Of a stretch of DNA of 64,000 nt, positions 1 to 11,973 are shown piece after piece. Positions within the stretch are counted from its first letter, which is position 1; each line of letters begins with the position of its first letter. The notes beneath the pieces are model-generated. The model was not told the DNA's origin. It saw only the letters and a program-made list of their open reading frames with translations, and did not search any database. Position numbers and translations under genes: made by a program. The DNA is taken from assembly GCA_011319805.1 (NCBI GenBank), contig SJRY01000038.1, positions 310,001-374,000 on the forward strand, read 5' to 3'. The stretch comes from Macrocybe gigantea. Taxonomy: Eukaryota; Basidiomycota; Agaricomycetes; Agaricales; Callistosporiaceae.

Positions 1-535
1 TGCAGGAGTGCTGAGACTTGCCTAACTCACGTAAACGCGCACCGTAAATGCTGTCATTTGTGTCGAAGCCGTCGAAGATGCGCGGAGGATGAGATGATGT
101 CAATGATGTACCTCGCCTCCTGCAGATGCAGGACTCTTTGAAAGTACTCTCCTCGCAACGGCGTCCTGCTGATTATCGAATCCTCAGTGCCTATCCAAGT
201 TTTTTCTTCTCTTTGAGCGGTGTTGGCACGACATTTAATCGGTTACGTGTTAACTCTCTAAGGCCATGAAGTCAGATATTCCGACGACTGTTAGCGGCCT
301 TTGATGGGCACAATCTGGATACTCAAAGCCAAGTTCTCTCTACGTTCTATCCCGAGCGAAAGGACTCGTTTCTTGTATAAATTGGCATAAAATGACACTT
401 GCCTAGTGACGTTTTGCCTTATTTGAAGGCCACAAGAAGGCTTTGCAAGCGAGTCCAAACAAACCAAATTTTGCCACACGACGGACACAACAGACCCGTC
501 GTCGTCAATCGTCAAGAAAACCGCAAGCCGTCAAT
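1..535. other. Upstream region of the eL20 gene
   Basis: No protein gene is recognised here. Short open frames exist on both strands but none has a recognisable domain. The right end is probably the promoter and first untranslated exon of the ribosomal protein gene, because a good donor (GTGAGTG) starts at about 536. Confidence 0.4.
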
Positions 536-717
536 GTGAGTGTGCTGCTCTGCTGTTGTACTGTTGTCGGTGTGGCTAGTTATCATGGCCCTTTTGTGAT
601 TGAATCGCGAAATCGGACGGATGACGATGGATCCGTGGATGGGACATCGGATGACATGGGATAGGTCTCGCGCTGAAGGGACGGTCTTTGCTGATATCTT
701 CGCCATTCTGTGTGCAG
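536..717 (+). other. Probable 5' UTR intron of the eL20 gene
   Basis: A consensus donor GTGAGTG at 536 and an acceptor TGTGCAG ending at 717 would remove 182 nt. The start codon lies two bases after the acceptor. An intron just ahead of the start codon is common in fungal ribosomal protein genes. This is inferred from splice signals only. Confidence 0.5.
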
Positions 718-718
718 C

Positions 719-1510
719 ATGGGCCTTCAAGAATACCAGGTCGTTGGACGCCACCTCCCGACTGAGGCCGATCCCAACCCTAAACTCTACCGCATGCGCA
801 TTTTTGCCCCCAATGAGGTCGTCGCCAAGTCCCGTTTCTGGTATTTCCTCAGGTGCGTTTTGTATCGCGGCTGCTTGTTCTTTCAGTTCCCTGAGTACCT
901 ATTCCTCTCTATCCAGGAAACTCAAAAAAGTCAAGAAGGCCAATGGAGAGATCATCGGCGTCAACGTTGTGTGTACCATTGATATATCCCTTGCAGCCCT
1001 CAAGAGGCAGGCGGAATGGGATCGCTGACCAGAGCCCCGTTTTCTTCTCTCTTTGGCCGTTGTGCATTTTGTTTTGATTTCTAGATTCACGAAAAGAAGC
1101 CGTTGAAGATCAAGAACTTTGGCATCTGGCTCCGATACGATTCCCGCTCCGGCACACACAACATGTACAAGGAGTTCCGTGAACTCAGCCGTGCTGATGC
1201 CGTCAAGAGCCTTTACCAAGACATGGCCGCCCGCCATCGTGCACGATTCCGCTCCATCCATGTACGCTGTTCGACATCTGTTGAACGTGTCCCACATCTC
1301 TGAATCTTGCTCCACGTCTCTCCTTTTTTTTTTTGAAAAAAAATTTTCTGAAACAATCAGATCATCCGTGTGGTCGAGATCGAAAAGAGCGAAGACGTTC
1401 GCAGGCCGTACATCAAACAGTTGATGGTTCCCAATCTCAAGTTCCCCTTGCCTCACCGCGTCACCAAGATCCGCTCCACGTTTGTGGCTCACCGCCCGAC
1501 AACCTTTTAG
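719..1510 (+). CDS. RPL20: 60S ribosomal protein eL20 (L18a family)
   Basis: Structural protein of the large cytosolic ribosomal subunit. Four exons, about 719-852, 917-968, 1085-1261 and 1361-1510, give a 170-residue protein, the usual size for the family. The start [16 protein letters not shown], the internal block [19 protein letters not shown] and the end FVAHRPTTF are family hallmarks. All introns have GT-AG ends and the frame is continuous, so this gene is free of the single-base interruptions seen further right. The start is chosen because it gives the conserved N-terminus. An upstream GTG in the same frame lies inside the putative leader intron. Confidence 0.95.
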
Positions 1511-1752
1511 GTGGTGCGCTATGTAAACGGAGGTAGATATGCCGGTTAGGATATGTTATGTGGCCTGTCTATGAATATGACCTACATCAAATCCTACATC
1601 AGTTTGAGAGCGCCTGACATATGATCACCTGATACCAACAGGTTCTTTGAACTGCTTTTTCGATGTCCCCGTAAACGCCACATCAATCGGAGCTTCCTCC
1701 TAGTCCCATATCAGTCCCAGCCAGGTTTCTGCATGGGCGGTCTTCATCTGCT

Positions 1753-3432
1753 ATGGAGCTGCCCTTTGAGATCTGGCTCTGCATCGCTGATTTTCTTCCA
1801 AAGGACTGCCTGCAAGGCCTCTACTCCGTCAACCGCGCCCTTTTTGCTATCGCGATGAAAGTGCGCTATGGCGATATCGTGTTCCTCGGCCAGGAGAGTA
1901 TGCTCAGGAACATCGAAAAATTACAGTATGTTCCTGTGCAACGGCTATAGCTAGACCTCTTCTAACTTCTTTTCCTCCCATTTCTCTTTGATCGAATGAA
2001 CAAAATCACCGCAAACGGTTGGCTGTCTTTGGTTCCGACAGTGACTCTCCCCAGACACGACATGTCATGAAATTGACGGTATGCTCGAACGGCATGGCGA
2101 ACCTATACAGACCACCCACGCTTCGCAAGAGCGGTCTGTTCCGCAGATGGGCGCGCGCGCTGTTTTCCAGGCGGGATAATTCCAGAGAGGAATGTAGACT
2201 CAAGACCGTCCAAGCTGCTGAAAGCATGGCGCGCATCGTCTCGTGCATGCCGAACGTCGAGGCGCTCGTCCTGCAGTCGTATTATTCCTCCCCGGGAGAG
2301 CTGAAGCTCTTCTTCCCGATCGTCCGCGCCGGCTGGACGGCCTTTGGTGCAGGTCTGCGCCACCTGACGCTGGACATGTCCGCGGAGTGCTACCACGCCA
2401 CCTCGCCTGACTGCACTTGGAGCCTCGATCCAATCCGCCAGCCGAGCCCGCAGCACACAGACCCCGCCGTGCTCGAGCCGACGATGATCTTCCCGCGGCT
2501 CGAGTCGCTCGACATCCGGTTCAGCTCTGCGTCGTCGGACGTCATGCGCACCGTGCTCGCGCCGTTCGTGAACAATCATCGGGAAACGCTCGAGTCGTTC
2601 GCGCTCTCGTACGATTACTGCGGCCCGGCGGACACGACCGACTTTCTGCTGCTGCTCGCACGGATGCCGCGACTGCGAACGCTGCGCATCCACCACTGGT
2701 TCACGAACCTGTGGATGCTCAACACGCGCGGGCTCGAGAACGTCCTCGCGATGCATGCGGATCAGATCCGGGAGTTCGACCTCGAGTTCCGCAGCCTCGA
2801 TTGGTCCATTTTGACGCAGATTTCCGCCGACGTCTGGTTTGCGCAGGGATTCCTTAACATCGCGCTGCCTAGGCTCGACAGTCTCAGGCTCAACGTGCAG
2901 TACTTCGACGTCGACCTTGGCATGACGCTGGAATATCTGAGCCAGTTTTCATCATCGCTGTGCTCCCTTGCTATGGAACGGAAGGCGTTCTCGTTTGCGG
3001 AGCTCAGCAAAGTGATGGACGCGCTCGCAGAGTTTGACCAACTCCAGAAGTTGGAATGCACTGTTGATGCGCTCACACCGGCACTTCTCGATCTGTTGGC
3101 GGCAAAGCTGCCAAATCTTCGCACTCTGACGCTCTCATCCCGGGTTCTCAAGCCAGATGTGGGCGATGAGGCGAACGATTTCACCTGGAACTTGCTTCCG
3201 GAGGTGAGTGCTGGGGCAATGCTCTGAGGCTTCAAGCACTGATGGATTTATGACTCCCCAGTTATTTTGCTTTTCGATGCGACAAAGAAACTATTCCAAG
3301 TGGAAGTTGCGCCATTTCAAGGTGGATGTATTGGATTACGGTTGGCAGTCGGACATTGCGATGTGCGACAAAGCCTTCAGAAAGGCAATGCCTGGACTCG
3401 ATACCATGAATTTGACGACCTGGCTGGACTAA
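1753..3432 (+). CDS. F-box protein with leucine-rich repeat-like region
   Basis: Probably a substrate receptor of an SCF ubiquitin ligase. Three exons (1753-1925, 2042-3203, 3262-3432) give about 501 residues. Residues 1-40 form an F-box (MELPFEIWLCIADFLPKDCL), followed by repeated leucine-rich segments such as LESLDIRF, LRTLRIHHW and LDSLRLNV. The exon 1 to exon 2 join is phase-consistent only with the acceptor at 2041. The target is unknown. Such F-box genes are very numerous in mushroom genomes and many are lineage specific. No interruption is seen. Confidence 0.85.
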
Positions 3433-3763
3433 ACCCCAGGCGTGCTTGATAGACAATCCCATTGTATGATTTTTTTTTGGTAGCTTCTGGTTGTCGGTCT
3501 TGGAATGCAAAGAATGTAAAATACCGGTATCATGTACTAATGAAATTAGACCTCACATCGTGAGATAGGCCATGTCTAACTAACGGTCGCTAAACAATAT
3601 CCAACGAGCGAATTGATAGCATTCCGATGTAATTTCCTTCCACGACGATGAACGCCGGGACTCTACCGGTCTATGATGAGGCCTTTTCTCTAAGACCAAT
3701 TCACGATTCGAAACTGCGTTTAATCTGTGAATTAGAAAGTGCGAATTCCTCGCCCGCGAGGTC
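3433..3763. other. Convergent intergenic region
   Basis: This stretch of 331 bases lies between the 3' ends of the F-box gene and the oxidoreductase-like gene. A T-run near 3470 is seen. No gene is recognised. Confidence 0.5.
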
Positions 3764-4464
3764 TCAGCTCGTACTGGCTCGCTGCCGTTTTGCGGCCAAA
3801 GCCCTCTCCAACTCCTCGAACGCGCTCCTGACCACATCTTGCGTCCTTTTTGGGGTCCCATTTGCTTCCGCTTCGTCAATGCGGCGCAGACTTTGCGGCC
3901 ACGTCGACTCAGGTATATTTTGCTCCGAGAGAGCAGCGCGTATCTCGTTCAGAGACTCGTTGTAGGCTTTCATGGATTCTTCGTAGAGGTCGTACACGCA
4001 GACGGCACAACCGGACATGCAGCATTCTGGGAGAACGGAGAATCGCTCAGTAAGACCGGATTTGGGCAAAAGGCGAGCCGAACGGTTGACTCACCATCCG
4101 AGTCAGGGGGCTTTGGTTCTTTGGGTATTCGGAATCCTCTAAAGACTTCCTCCTTATCTTCTCCAGCAAGAATCGAAGAAACTCGAGAGTCGGATATCGC
4201 TCCGTCGGTGGACAATAAGGTCTGGCGCTCCTGTTGTTGCGGGCGACCTAAATCACCTAATTTCTGGGCGAGCGCCTCCTTTCCTCTGAGGGACTTTTCC
4301 AGTCGTTTGTATCGCTCCGAGAGGTTTTGTCCCGGTAGTGTCAGGGGGTCGATGGACGACGGGTTACGCAGATATCGACGGCTGGGCACGCCGACGACTG
4401 CAGGCACAAGACTGCGGGAAAAGGTGCTTTTGGCGCCGATCCTGAAGTTCGCGCGCGGTAGCAT
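3764..4464 (-). CDS. Oxidoreductase-like (OXLD1-type) domain protein
   Basis: Two exons on the minus strand (4464-4095 and 4026-3764) give about 210 residues. The diagnostic segment is a proline/acid stretch running into DECCMSGCAVCVYDLYEE, which matches the short Cys-rich 'oxidoreductase-like' domain (PF09791 type) found in OXLD1-like proteins. The join across the 68-nt intron recreates the conserved Glu-Cys-Cys. The N-terminus is basic and Arg/Ser rich with few acids, compatible with a mitochondrial presequence. Biochemical role is not established for the family. The C-terminal part is helical and charged. Confidence 0.8.
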
Positions 4465-4784
4465 GAATACATGTCGCTTGAGAGCAGCGGACTGGCGGAG
4501 GTCGTTTTTAAGGAGGTGCAGATGCTTACTAAGCAGGGATGTTATTTAAGTCACCACCACACCACGTTCCTGTCATATGCAGTATCTGAAATTTTGCCGC
4601 AGCAAATGCGTCAATTGCGGAGTGCCTGCCGCAAAGCAGATGGCCGTGCTGCGGAGATGCTTTGCGTGCCTATGCCAGGTATATAAAGAACAGTGTCTCG
4701 GAATCGTCTCGTGACTGTGCTTCGACTTGCTCCTCGTTTTCGTACTTCCCTCTTACCAGACGAACGCAGGAGGACCATTTGGCT

Positions 4785-5833
4785 ATGATAATTACTCCAG
4801 AGGACGATAAAACGCTCGACGAGAAAGCGAAATCCGTCTCAAGCACGGTAACGTCTTCGACGATCACCACGACCACGACGACATCAGCTACAACAGGCCC
4901 CAAGCCGACGACCGGGAATCAGCATGTCATCGCAGCGCCTGCTGTGATAGCGGGACCGGTATGTAGTCCAGGAATTTCTCTAGATTGTGTGACCTGACGA
5001 GGATGCAGGACGATCCTCCTCCGGAATACACGCTTCTATCGTCGCAGCAGACGGAGGAAGTTGCACCGATGACAAAAAATCCGCCGTCATCGCCACGTCG
5101 CAGCAGCCACGCCAGCAATATCAGACCGACGAACTTCGTCTCTATCTCGCGCTCCAATGATTCAATCAGGGGTACATGGCTCTTGGATCCGTTTCTCTCC
5201 ATTCCGCAAGCCTTTCTGCCTCCTCTGGCGGTCGGGGAGACCGAAGACACACGCAAAAATCTGAGCCTCGTGACCAGCAACGGCGCAATCCAGGCAGATG
5301 TCACTCTTGCCGCGACAGCTTCTGATGAGAGGAAGGCCAAGCTCAACCGGCAGAATGTGACGATCTACGCCAAAACGTCGAACGGATCCATCACCATGAA
5401 ACTTGTGCGTCTCTCCGTCGATCCCCTCCACACTAGTCTCTGCAAGACTCATCGTTGACTGTTGCAGCACGCTCCCACAAAGTCTCAACTCCCACTTCGC
5501 ATTGACTGCTATTCTTCTAATGGCGCCATCACCCTGTACGTGCCGCGCGACTTCAACGGCCTGCTCTCCCTCCGCACGAAAAACGGCAGCGTCAAACTCT
5601 CCGATGCCATCTCGTCTCACATCATGACCTTCAGCGACGTCTCTGGTATGCGCCGCTCCTTCCTCGGCGATTACGCCGGCTCCAGCTTCAGCTCGGAACC
5701 CAACGGAGTGTGGTCGGGGGACGAGATCGTCGCAGAGACCAGAAATGGGTCCATTCGATTGTTTTTCGACGACGAGGTGGTCGAGAACGACAGGAGAGTC
5801 TCTGGTTTTTTCACAAAGCTGTTTGGGTTGTGA
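4785..5833 (+). CDS. DUF7330 domain protein
   Basis: Three exons (4785-4958, 5009-5404, 5468-5833) give about 311 residues. The N-terminal 60 residues are rich in Thr/Ser, with a run of threonines. A Pro-rich linker follows. The remainder repeats the pattern 'SNG(A/S)I' (for example LVTSNGAIQADV, KTSNGSITMKL, YSSNGAITLYV, ETRNGSIRLFF), the beta-helix-like repeat of adhesin-type DUF4097/DUF7330 proteins common in Agaricomycetes. No signal peptide or membrane segment is obvious. Function is unknown. The frame is uninterrupted. Confidence 0.8.
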
Positions 5834-7051
5834 GATCCTCCGAGAACCTTGATGGTTTGCGTCCTAACTGTCTTAAGTGTGGACCCTCTCGAACATGACC
5901 TCTTGCCGGTCTGTACTAGTATGATTTCTTTGTGTATTCTCCTACATGCATACCTCACCACGGAATATACCTCCATACCAGAAGCGCTATAAGACAATAA
6001 GCTATCAGGCGCCCGTTCCGGGATCCGTCAGATATTCAAACATTCTCAGCCTTGAGAATGCAACGGCTTTCCATGGACATTCTGGCAACAAGGCGCACCC
6101 ACAATCGATTTTGCTGAAAATCGTCCTAATGTTCCTACACCAACGAAGTGCACCAACCATGCCTGCTTCCACTAAATTCCTCAGCGGGCAGCTACATTAA
6201 AAAGAACGATATATCTGTAAACGGTTCCACGTGGCTCGGGCTTGCTATCCAGGCGGTCAATGTCATTCTAACCATACACTGGCAACCGAGCTTTGACACC
6301 GTTGCTCTTGATAAGACAGCAGGTCGCACGCCAACTCGCTTGTCTCTGGAGCGGTACTAGGTACGAATTATCTACTGCAATGGCTTATGACCACTAGTTC
6401 ACTCTGCCGTCAACCCGCGAACGAATATCGGATCCCTCCGTTGAACGTTTAGCTCGATAAGGCTGATGCACAAGGCACAGAATGCCAGCGCCGTCAATAT
6501 TCCTGGCATTCGCTTTCATCGACCGCTGCCTGCCTATTGCTATCCCCGTGTCGGCGGTCGAGCAATTAGTTGGTCAAGAATCCGCTTCAGAATCTCGCGG
6601 ACGGAACGGAGAAGAGAAGTGGAAGTTAAATTCGACCGCCGGCGTGTGGATCTTCTTCCTCTGTTTCATCTCTTCCACGCACCAGTAACTTCAAACGCTT
6701 ACGATCCCAAAGCCGAGGCCTCTGCCTGTCGTGAACGCATCTGTACTCTCACGCACCCGTCTTCATGGTCCCGAAGAGAGGTTTATTGCTCCTAAACATG
6801 TCATCCCAGCAATCCGTGGCAGAGAATACCGAAGTTTCGTTGGTGGCATCGCGGGATATATCTGTAGTTCTGATGCTACCTATTTTGAGGGCTTAGGACA
6901 CTGAATTAGATGCAAACGCTATTTGCGATGATGGGGGCAGTATCATCGCGGAGCAATTCATGTCTTCTTTTCTGTACAATAAGAATGGATCAAAGTGAGA
7001 CCGGCGAGACAATTACAGACTCCCGATCATTGAAAGATGCATAATCATCTA
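5834..7051. other. Intergenic region without recognised genes
   Basis: About 1.2 kb with only short open frames (for example 6466-6795 on plus) that show no domain, repeat or intron logic. It separates the DUF7330 gene from FunK1 copy 1. Confidence 0.5.
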
Positions 7052-10000
7052 TTAATGTTTCTTCCGACTCAACCGAGAAGAGCGACGACTAGACCCAGCC
7101 TCTCCCTTATCATTCTGGGCTTCAAGCTGTCCCTGCTTCTTGTCACGATCTCCCTTCCGCGACTTTTTCCCCGAATTGCTTGCGCCCGTGTTACTACCAG
7201 CATCTTCGAGTTTCCTCTTGCTTCCTTTGCTCTGCGTGGAACTACCCTGGTTCTGAGCAGCAACAGCAGCATCTCGTTCGACCTGGTTCGCCTGCTTCAA
7301 ATTCTTTTGGGTCACCTGCTCTTCGGTTGGGGGAGGCACATAAGTCTTGCTCTCGTCATTCGGAGGCCAGCTGGAATCCTTCAGAGCATTATCTAGCTCG
7401 GAGAGCAAGGCTTCCACAGTGACTGGAAGAGCGCCATCTTCTCGCCGTGAGAGGCTGTGCGTCTTGAAGAGATGGTATAATTTGGCAATTAGGTCAGTCA
7501 ATGGCTGGTTGCCTGCGACTGTCAAACGATATCGCTGTGATAGCCACATGGATTTCCTCGAGCGAAGATCATCGTCGGTCTCCTTCTCGAAAAGGTTGAC
7601 GCATGCGTAGTTGCCCTCCTTGTGATTATGTGGGGTGTGACGAAGGATTATCCATATCGCGACCCAATAAATAGACTCCAAATCATGATGAACATCATGA
7701 GGCTCCCTTTCATCTGGGTCGTTTAGGATGTCGATTGCCATGAAGGGACGTGTGCCCTAGGTAATAGATAGATCAGAATTTAATGATAATATACAACGAA
7801 AGTGAGTTTTTACCGTCATATCCTTCAAATCTTTCTCGATTTGCAATTTGAAGGCTGGAATCTCACTGTCCACGCTCGACAAAATGGGCGTGCTGTAGTC
7901 CAGATCATGTAGGAAACCACATTCCATATCGGACTCATGGAGAAGGATATTGCCCGCACTGATATCACGATGAAGAACCCCGCATATCCGTAGAAATTCA
8001 ATTGCTAGGATTCATTCAGGAGATATGAGTCACGAATCCACTGATTAAGAAATTACTCACCTCTAACAGCATTACGCAGAGCAGTAAAAGCCTCTTTGCT
8101 GTTCCGGAAAGACGTCAGGGGCCTCCCAATGTTCTTCATCAAAGATCGGACTCTGCTGCGATCGAATGATGCTGGTTCCGCTTCAGATTCTCGTTTCATG
8201 GTCCGCGCCGAGAGTGTCGTGAGTCCAAAGATTTCGGCATCATTGCAAGTCTTCATATTCCATGTCCCAATATTGTTTGCTAGTCCGCTCTTGTCAAATG
8301 CTCCAGGCTCTGAAAGGTCTAGTTGGAGAATCGAATTCTTCAGTTCTTCTCGGATGACCGGATGGCGAGAAAGTCGCTTGATTCTCCGATAGAAATAACC
8401 TTCATCCCAGCGAGTTTGTTGTTGCCAGGAATCTTTGAGAGTACAAATTCGATCGTCCTCTGGGCGATCACCAAGAATCAAAACTTTGAAGACATGAGTA
8501 GCCCTCCCTACGACGCCAGTCGAGAAATATAAGGCTTCGAATGCAAAGCATTTGATGTCCTTCTGAAGTCCTGGTTCTTCATCTGCGAATACGTGAGTGC
8601 CATATTCTTCGCACACGTTTTAGTAGACACACCTGAAGAGGCACTTTCAGGGCCAACCATCACGACTAAGTGGTCATCAGTCATCAAGCCACTCGTCAAA
8701 GTGTTGATTTAGCGTACCGTCTGAATCTTCAAGAATGTCCACCGGTTTGCCTAAGAAAACACGAGCTAAGCTGGAATGCAGGCACATGCATACACAGTAA
8801 TATATGGCACCTTTTTCATCATTCTCGTCTTCAGTATCGATGCGCGCATCAATAAGACGACCCATCCTTTGAATGTCTGCCTTTCGTTTAGCTATGTCCC
8901 CTTGCATTTTCATCAGTCGCGTAAAAAGCTCGTCGAATTCTGCAGGGGAAGGCTTGATCATCGTAGGATCACCACCTACGATACTATGAGTCTGTGGAAT
9001 GCGGCTAGCATAAGGAAGGGGATGCGCCAGTCGCCAAAGGAATTGCTGAACGAGCGCTGGTGATGCGACGTAGTTGAATGACGGGGATCCAATAATACCG
9101 GAGTGGTCGAAACGGAAAAATCGCATGTTGGTCCCGTACACACCAACCACAAAGACGAAGCAGCTGAGGTGCGCCATCATGAGATTACGTGCTCCCTTGT
9201 AGAGCTGGACACGGGTAGGCACATCGGAGTTGGGCAATTTGCACAAACCATCCGCGTCGATAGAGTCCTGTTCCGCGTTCAATTTCAGCTCCCATACAAG
9301 GGCAGCATCCTTCCAGGTCCAGTGCTTCTTCCGTGATACGGCAGGAATGCCAGGGAATGTCGACGTGATGTCGGGCTTCGTTTCATGGTGGTCGTGGTGG
9401 AGAGGGGGAAGGGTATGCTGGACGTGTCATAGGATGCCATCTTCTTGTCATCTGGAAAATCTTCGCTGACACACTCCAGCCCTTTCAGCTATGGATGAAA
9501 AAATGCACGCTATCGTCAGGAGATTCATCCCCAAAGATCAAGTGCCACACTTACGAAGGTTCCATACATGTCGACCTCTTTTTCTCCATCAACGACTCCA
9601 CTAAACGCGCCCGTGATGTCAGCATGCGATGGAATATCAACGTCCTGCGAAGGCAGGTATTTTTGGAAAAATTCGTCAAGGGTAGCACAGGTCTTGTAGT
9701 TGCTGATGAACTCATTATTGATCGCATTCCTAACCCGAGGAGAGTCCGCCTTTTCAGGTGCGCTCGAACTGTGCTGCTCTCGCGCTGAAAGCTTGTTGGA
9801 CGATGGGGTGCTTTGCACCGTCGATGGAGGGGCTTGGTTTCGCTGAGGCGTTCGAGGTCCCGCACCGTGCAACGATGCAGAATTAATGTACGCTTGTTTC
9901 GCTAGCTCGGAAGCCATCTCGTCTTGTGGCGATGGATCTTGTGGCAGAGGCACTGGGTCTTTCTCGATCCGTTGGCGTTTCCGGGGACGATCAGAGGCTT

Positions 10001-10055
10001 TAGTGGCTGTAGCCCTTCGCCTGAGGTTATATCTGGTGAGCATTTTCGTGGCCAT
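7052..10055 (-). CDS. FunK1-type protein kinase, copy 1 (frame disturbed)
   Basis: Fungal-type protein kinase of the FunK1 family. Seven exons: 10055-9555, 9489-8811, 8750-8718, 8665-8633, 8582-8061, 8004-7814, 7756-7052. Kinase landmarks are the catalytic loop VLHRDISAGNIL, the DFG-like HDLDYS, and GTRPFMA after the last intron. The C-terminal 100 residues are basic and low complexity, possibly a nuclear localisation region. Exons 1-6 match FunK1 copy 2 (45391-48414) in size base for base. Exon 2 carries one extra G at 9481-9484 and lacks one base near 9401-9413. Between them the frame meets TGA at 9450-9448. It is either a pseudogene or affected by sequence error. The frame is open upstream to 10202, but the MATK start fits better. 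Confidence 0.8.
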
Positions 10056-10717
10056 CGTGTCTTTATAGTTATCCAAAGCTGGAATGCTGGTATCGTTGGA
10101 TGTTGTGGACGAACAATGGAGGAACAGTTGATAGAGCGTGTGGGTCCAGCTTTGCGCGATCACGTGTTCATTTCTACTCAGCGACGCGACCCAACTGCCC
10201 ACATTTTTGCCTTCTTCGGCGATTCTCCTATGTCCAAATCAAACGGTACCGTAGCTTTTCTGACTCGCATAGCTCTGGATCTCCGCGGAGAAACATGTTC
10301 ATTTTTCGCACATACTAGAGAAATGCCGAGAGAGACGTGCGAGAAAGGAACGAATATATGTGGCCCATCACGCTCTCTTCCACTTTGTCATTGAACAATG
10401 CTTCCACGCTCCCCGTTCGAGGGTGCTACCATGCCAGTCGGTGTTCTGGTTCACTAGGCCCAACGCGTGAAATGTGGGCGACAAAGACATCAGGTGCCGT
10501 TCGTTAGACTCAGTCACCGTGCCGCCATTTAGTCAGTGAGGATGGTGCCGGACGATTCCAGTCAGCCTCCTGGAGTTTTCGTCTGCATCGTAGCGGTTTA
10601 TCCGGTCGAGGCGCAGCAGAGAACCACCATCCACAACTGAAGCGAGTTGACCCCGAGGCCACAGTTCGACTGACTGGAGTGGTACATGTATTGAAAGCTT
10701 CGTCGTCAAATTTGAAA
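10056..10717. other. Intergenic region upstream of FunK1 copy 1
   Basis: Similarity to the leader of FunK1 copy 2 continues to about 10215 and then fades, marking one edge of the duplicated block. The rest up to the maleylacetate reductase 3' end shows no gene. Confidence 0.5.
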
Positions 10718-11973
10718 CTAGACGGATGAACAGGAAAAATGCAGCAGCGCGACTACGCTAGGCTCATTCTGGCCTATTCCCCGCCCAACATTCCTTAACA
10801 GCACCAAAAGCCTCTCCCTTTCCAAGGGCGCGGGATTCGGATACGGGCTCTTGACGGCCAGGTCTGCAGCCCGATCGAGATCCTCTTCCTTCATCCCGAG
10901 CTCCTTTAACGAGCACGGTGCCCCAAGAGACTTGGCAAGGTCATAGATGCCCTGCGCTGCCGTGGTGGCGTTAGTGCCAAAGGACTCCAGGCCGAGCGAT
11001 AATGCTACTTTAGCGACGGCGTCTTGTGCGTAGGACGCATTATACGCGAGCGCATACGGAAGAACGACGGTATGTGTCTCCGCATGTGGGAGATTGAACG
11101 TCCCACCTTTAAAAAAAGAATACCAAGTCAGAATTAAAAGCCTACGAAATTCACCTCTGACAGACCTAGAATATGGCAGAGCTTGTGATGAAGGCCCATC
11201 CCAACGGCGCCCAAACATGTTCCGCACGCCCAAGCGCCATAGAGAGCATCACTCCTTGCTTCCATATCATCCTCGTTCGTCTTGCCACGGATGAGCTTCG
11301 GCAGTGCGGACGCGATCGACCGGATACCCTGTTGCGCGAGCGAGTCGATGATAGGATTCCTCTCGTGTGAATACAATGCCTCAACGGCGTGTACGATGGC
11401 GTTCATGCCAGACGTGATGATCATCCTGGCGGGCAGCGTGCGCGTTAGTGCGACATCGTAGATGATCACCTCCGGGAGGACTTTAAGCGTCCTCTGAGTC
11501 GTCTTTTGTTTGTTCTCGGTCTGGCCTATGATCGGAGTTGCCTATGGTAAAATGGGCGAGATATCAGCACCTGCGGCCGTGACTACAGAAGAAGCCACCT
11601 GCCTCTGACCCTGCGTATGTTGTCGGCACAACAATCTGCGGCAAATCCGTCCGCAGCGCGATCGCCTTTCCTAGGACAATCGTCGACCCTCCGCCCAACG
11701 CAACAAGACAGTCCACGTCCAGTGCCTTCACTACCTCATCGCATCCTCCGTGACCTCCGTTGGGGTGTGCATCGTCGCGTTGGCGTACAGGGCGACGGCA
11801 AGGCCTGCACCGATGAGGCTCCGCAGCGTCTCACCGTCCTTTTCCTGCTGCGGCGTCGTGAGGACGAGTGCTCTGCTGCATCCAAGCCTGCGGATCTCCT
11901 TCGGCACCTCTGAGAGCGTTCCCGTGCCAAAGATGACGCGAGACGGAAGTGCGTTGTAGACGAAGGGTCGCAT
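10718..11973 (-). CDS. Maleylacetate reductase (iron-containing alcohol dehydrogenase family)
   Basis: Reduces maleylacetate to 3-oxoadipate with NAD(P)H, the last step of hydroxyquinol degradation. Three exons (11973-11603, 11541-11166, 11106-10718) give about 378 residues. Landmarks are the start MRPFVYNALPSRVIFGTG, the nucleotide-binding LGGGSTIVLGKAIALRT, TYAGSE, TPIIGQTE and the metal-region HHKLCHILGG...HAETH. The first intron appears to use a GC donor (GAG/GCAGGT). After EVTEDAMR a single G is missing near 11733-11735. Restoring the frame continues VVKALDVDC, and exon 1 then has a length divisible by three. It is transcribed divergently from the dioxygenase gene. Confidence 0.85.

Noticed and set aside
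10056..10202. Upstream in-frame extension of FunK1 copy 1 (start at 10202)
   Set aside because: The frame is open in both copies but the shared internal ATG (MATK) gives the more conserved start. The upstream part looks like leader sequence, so the shorter form was preferred.
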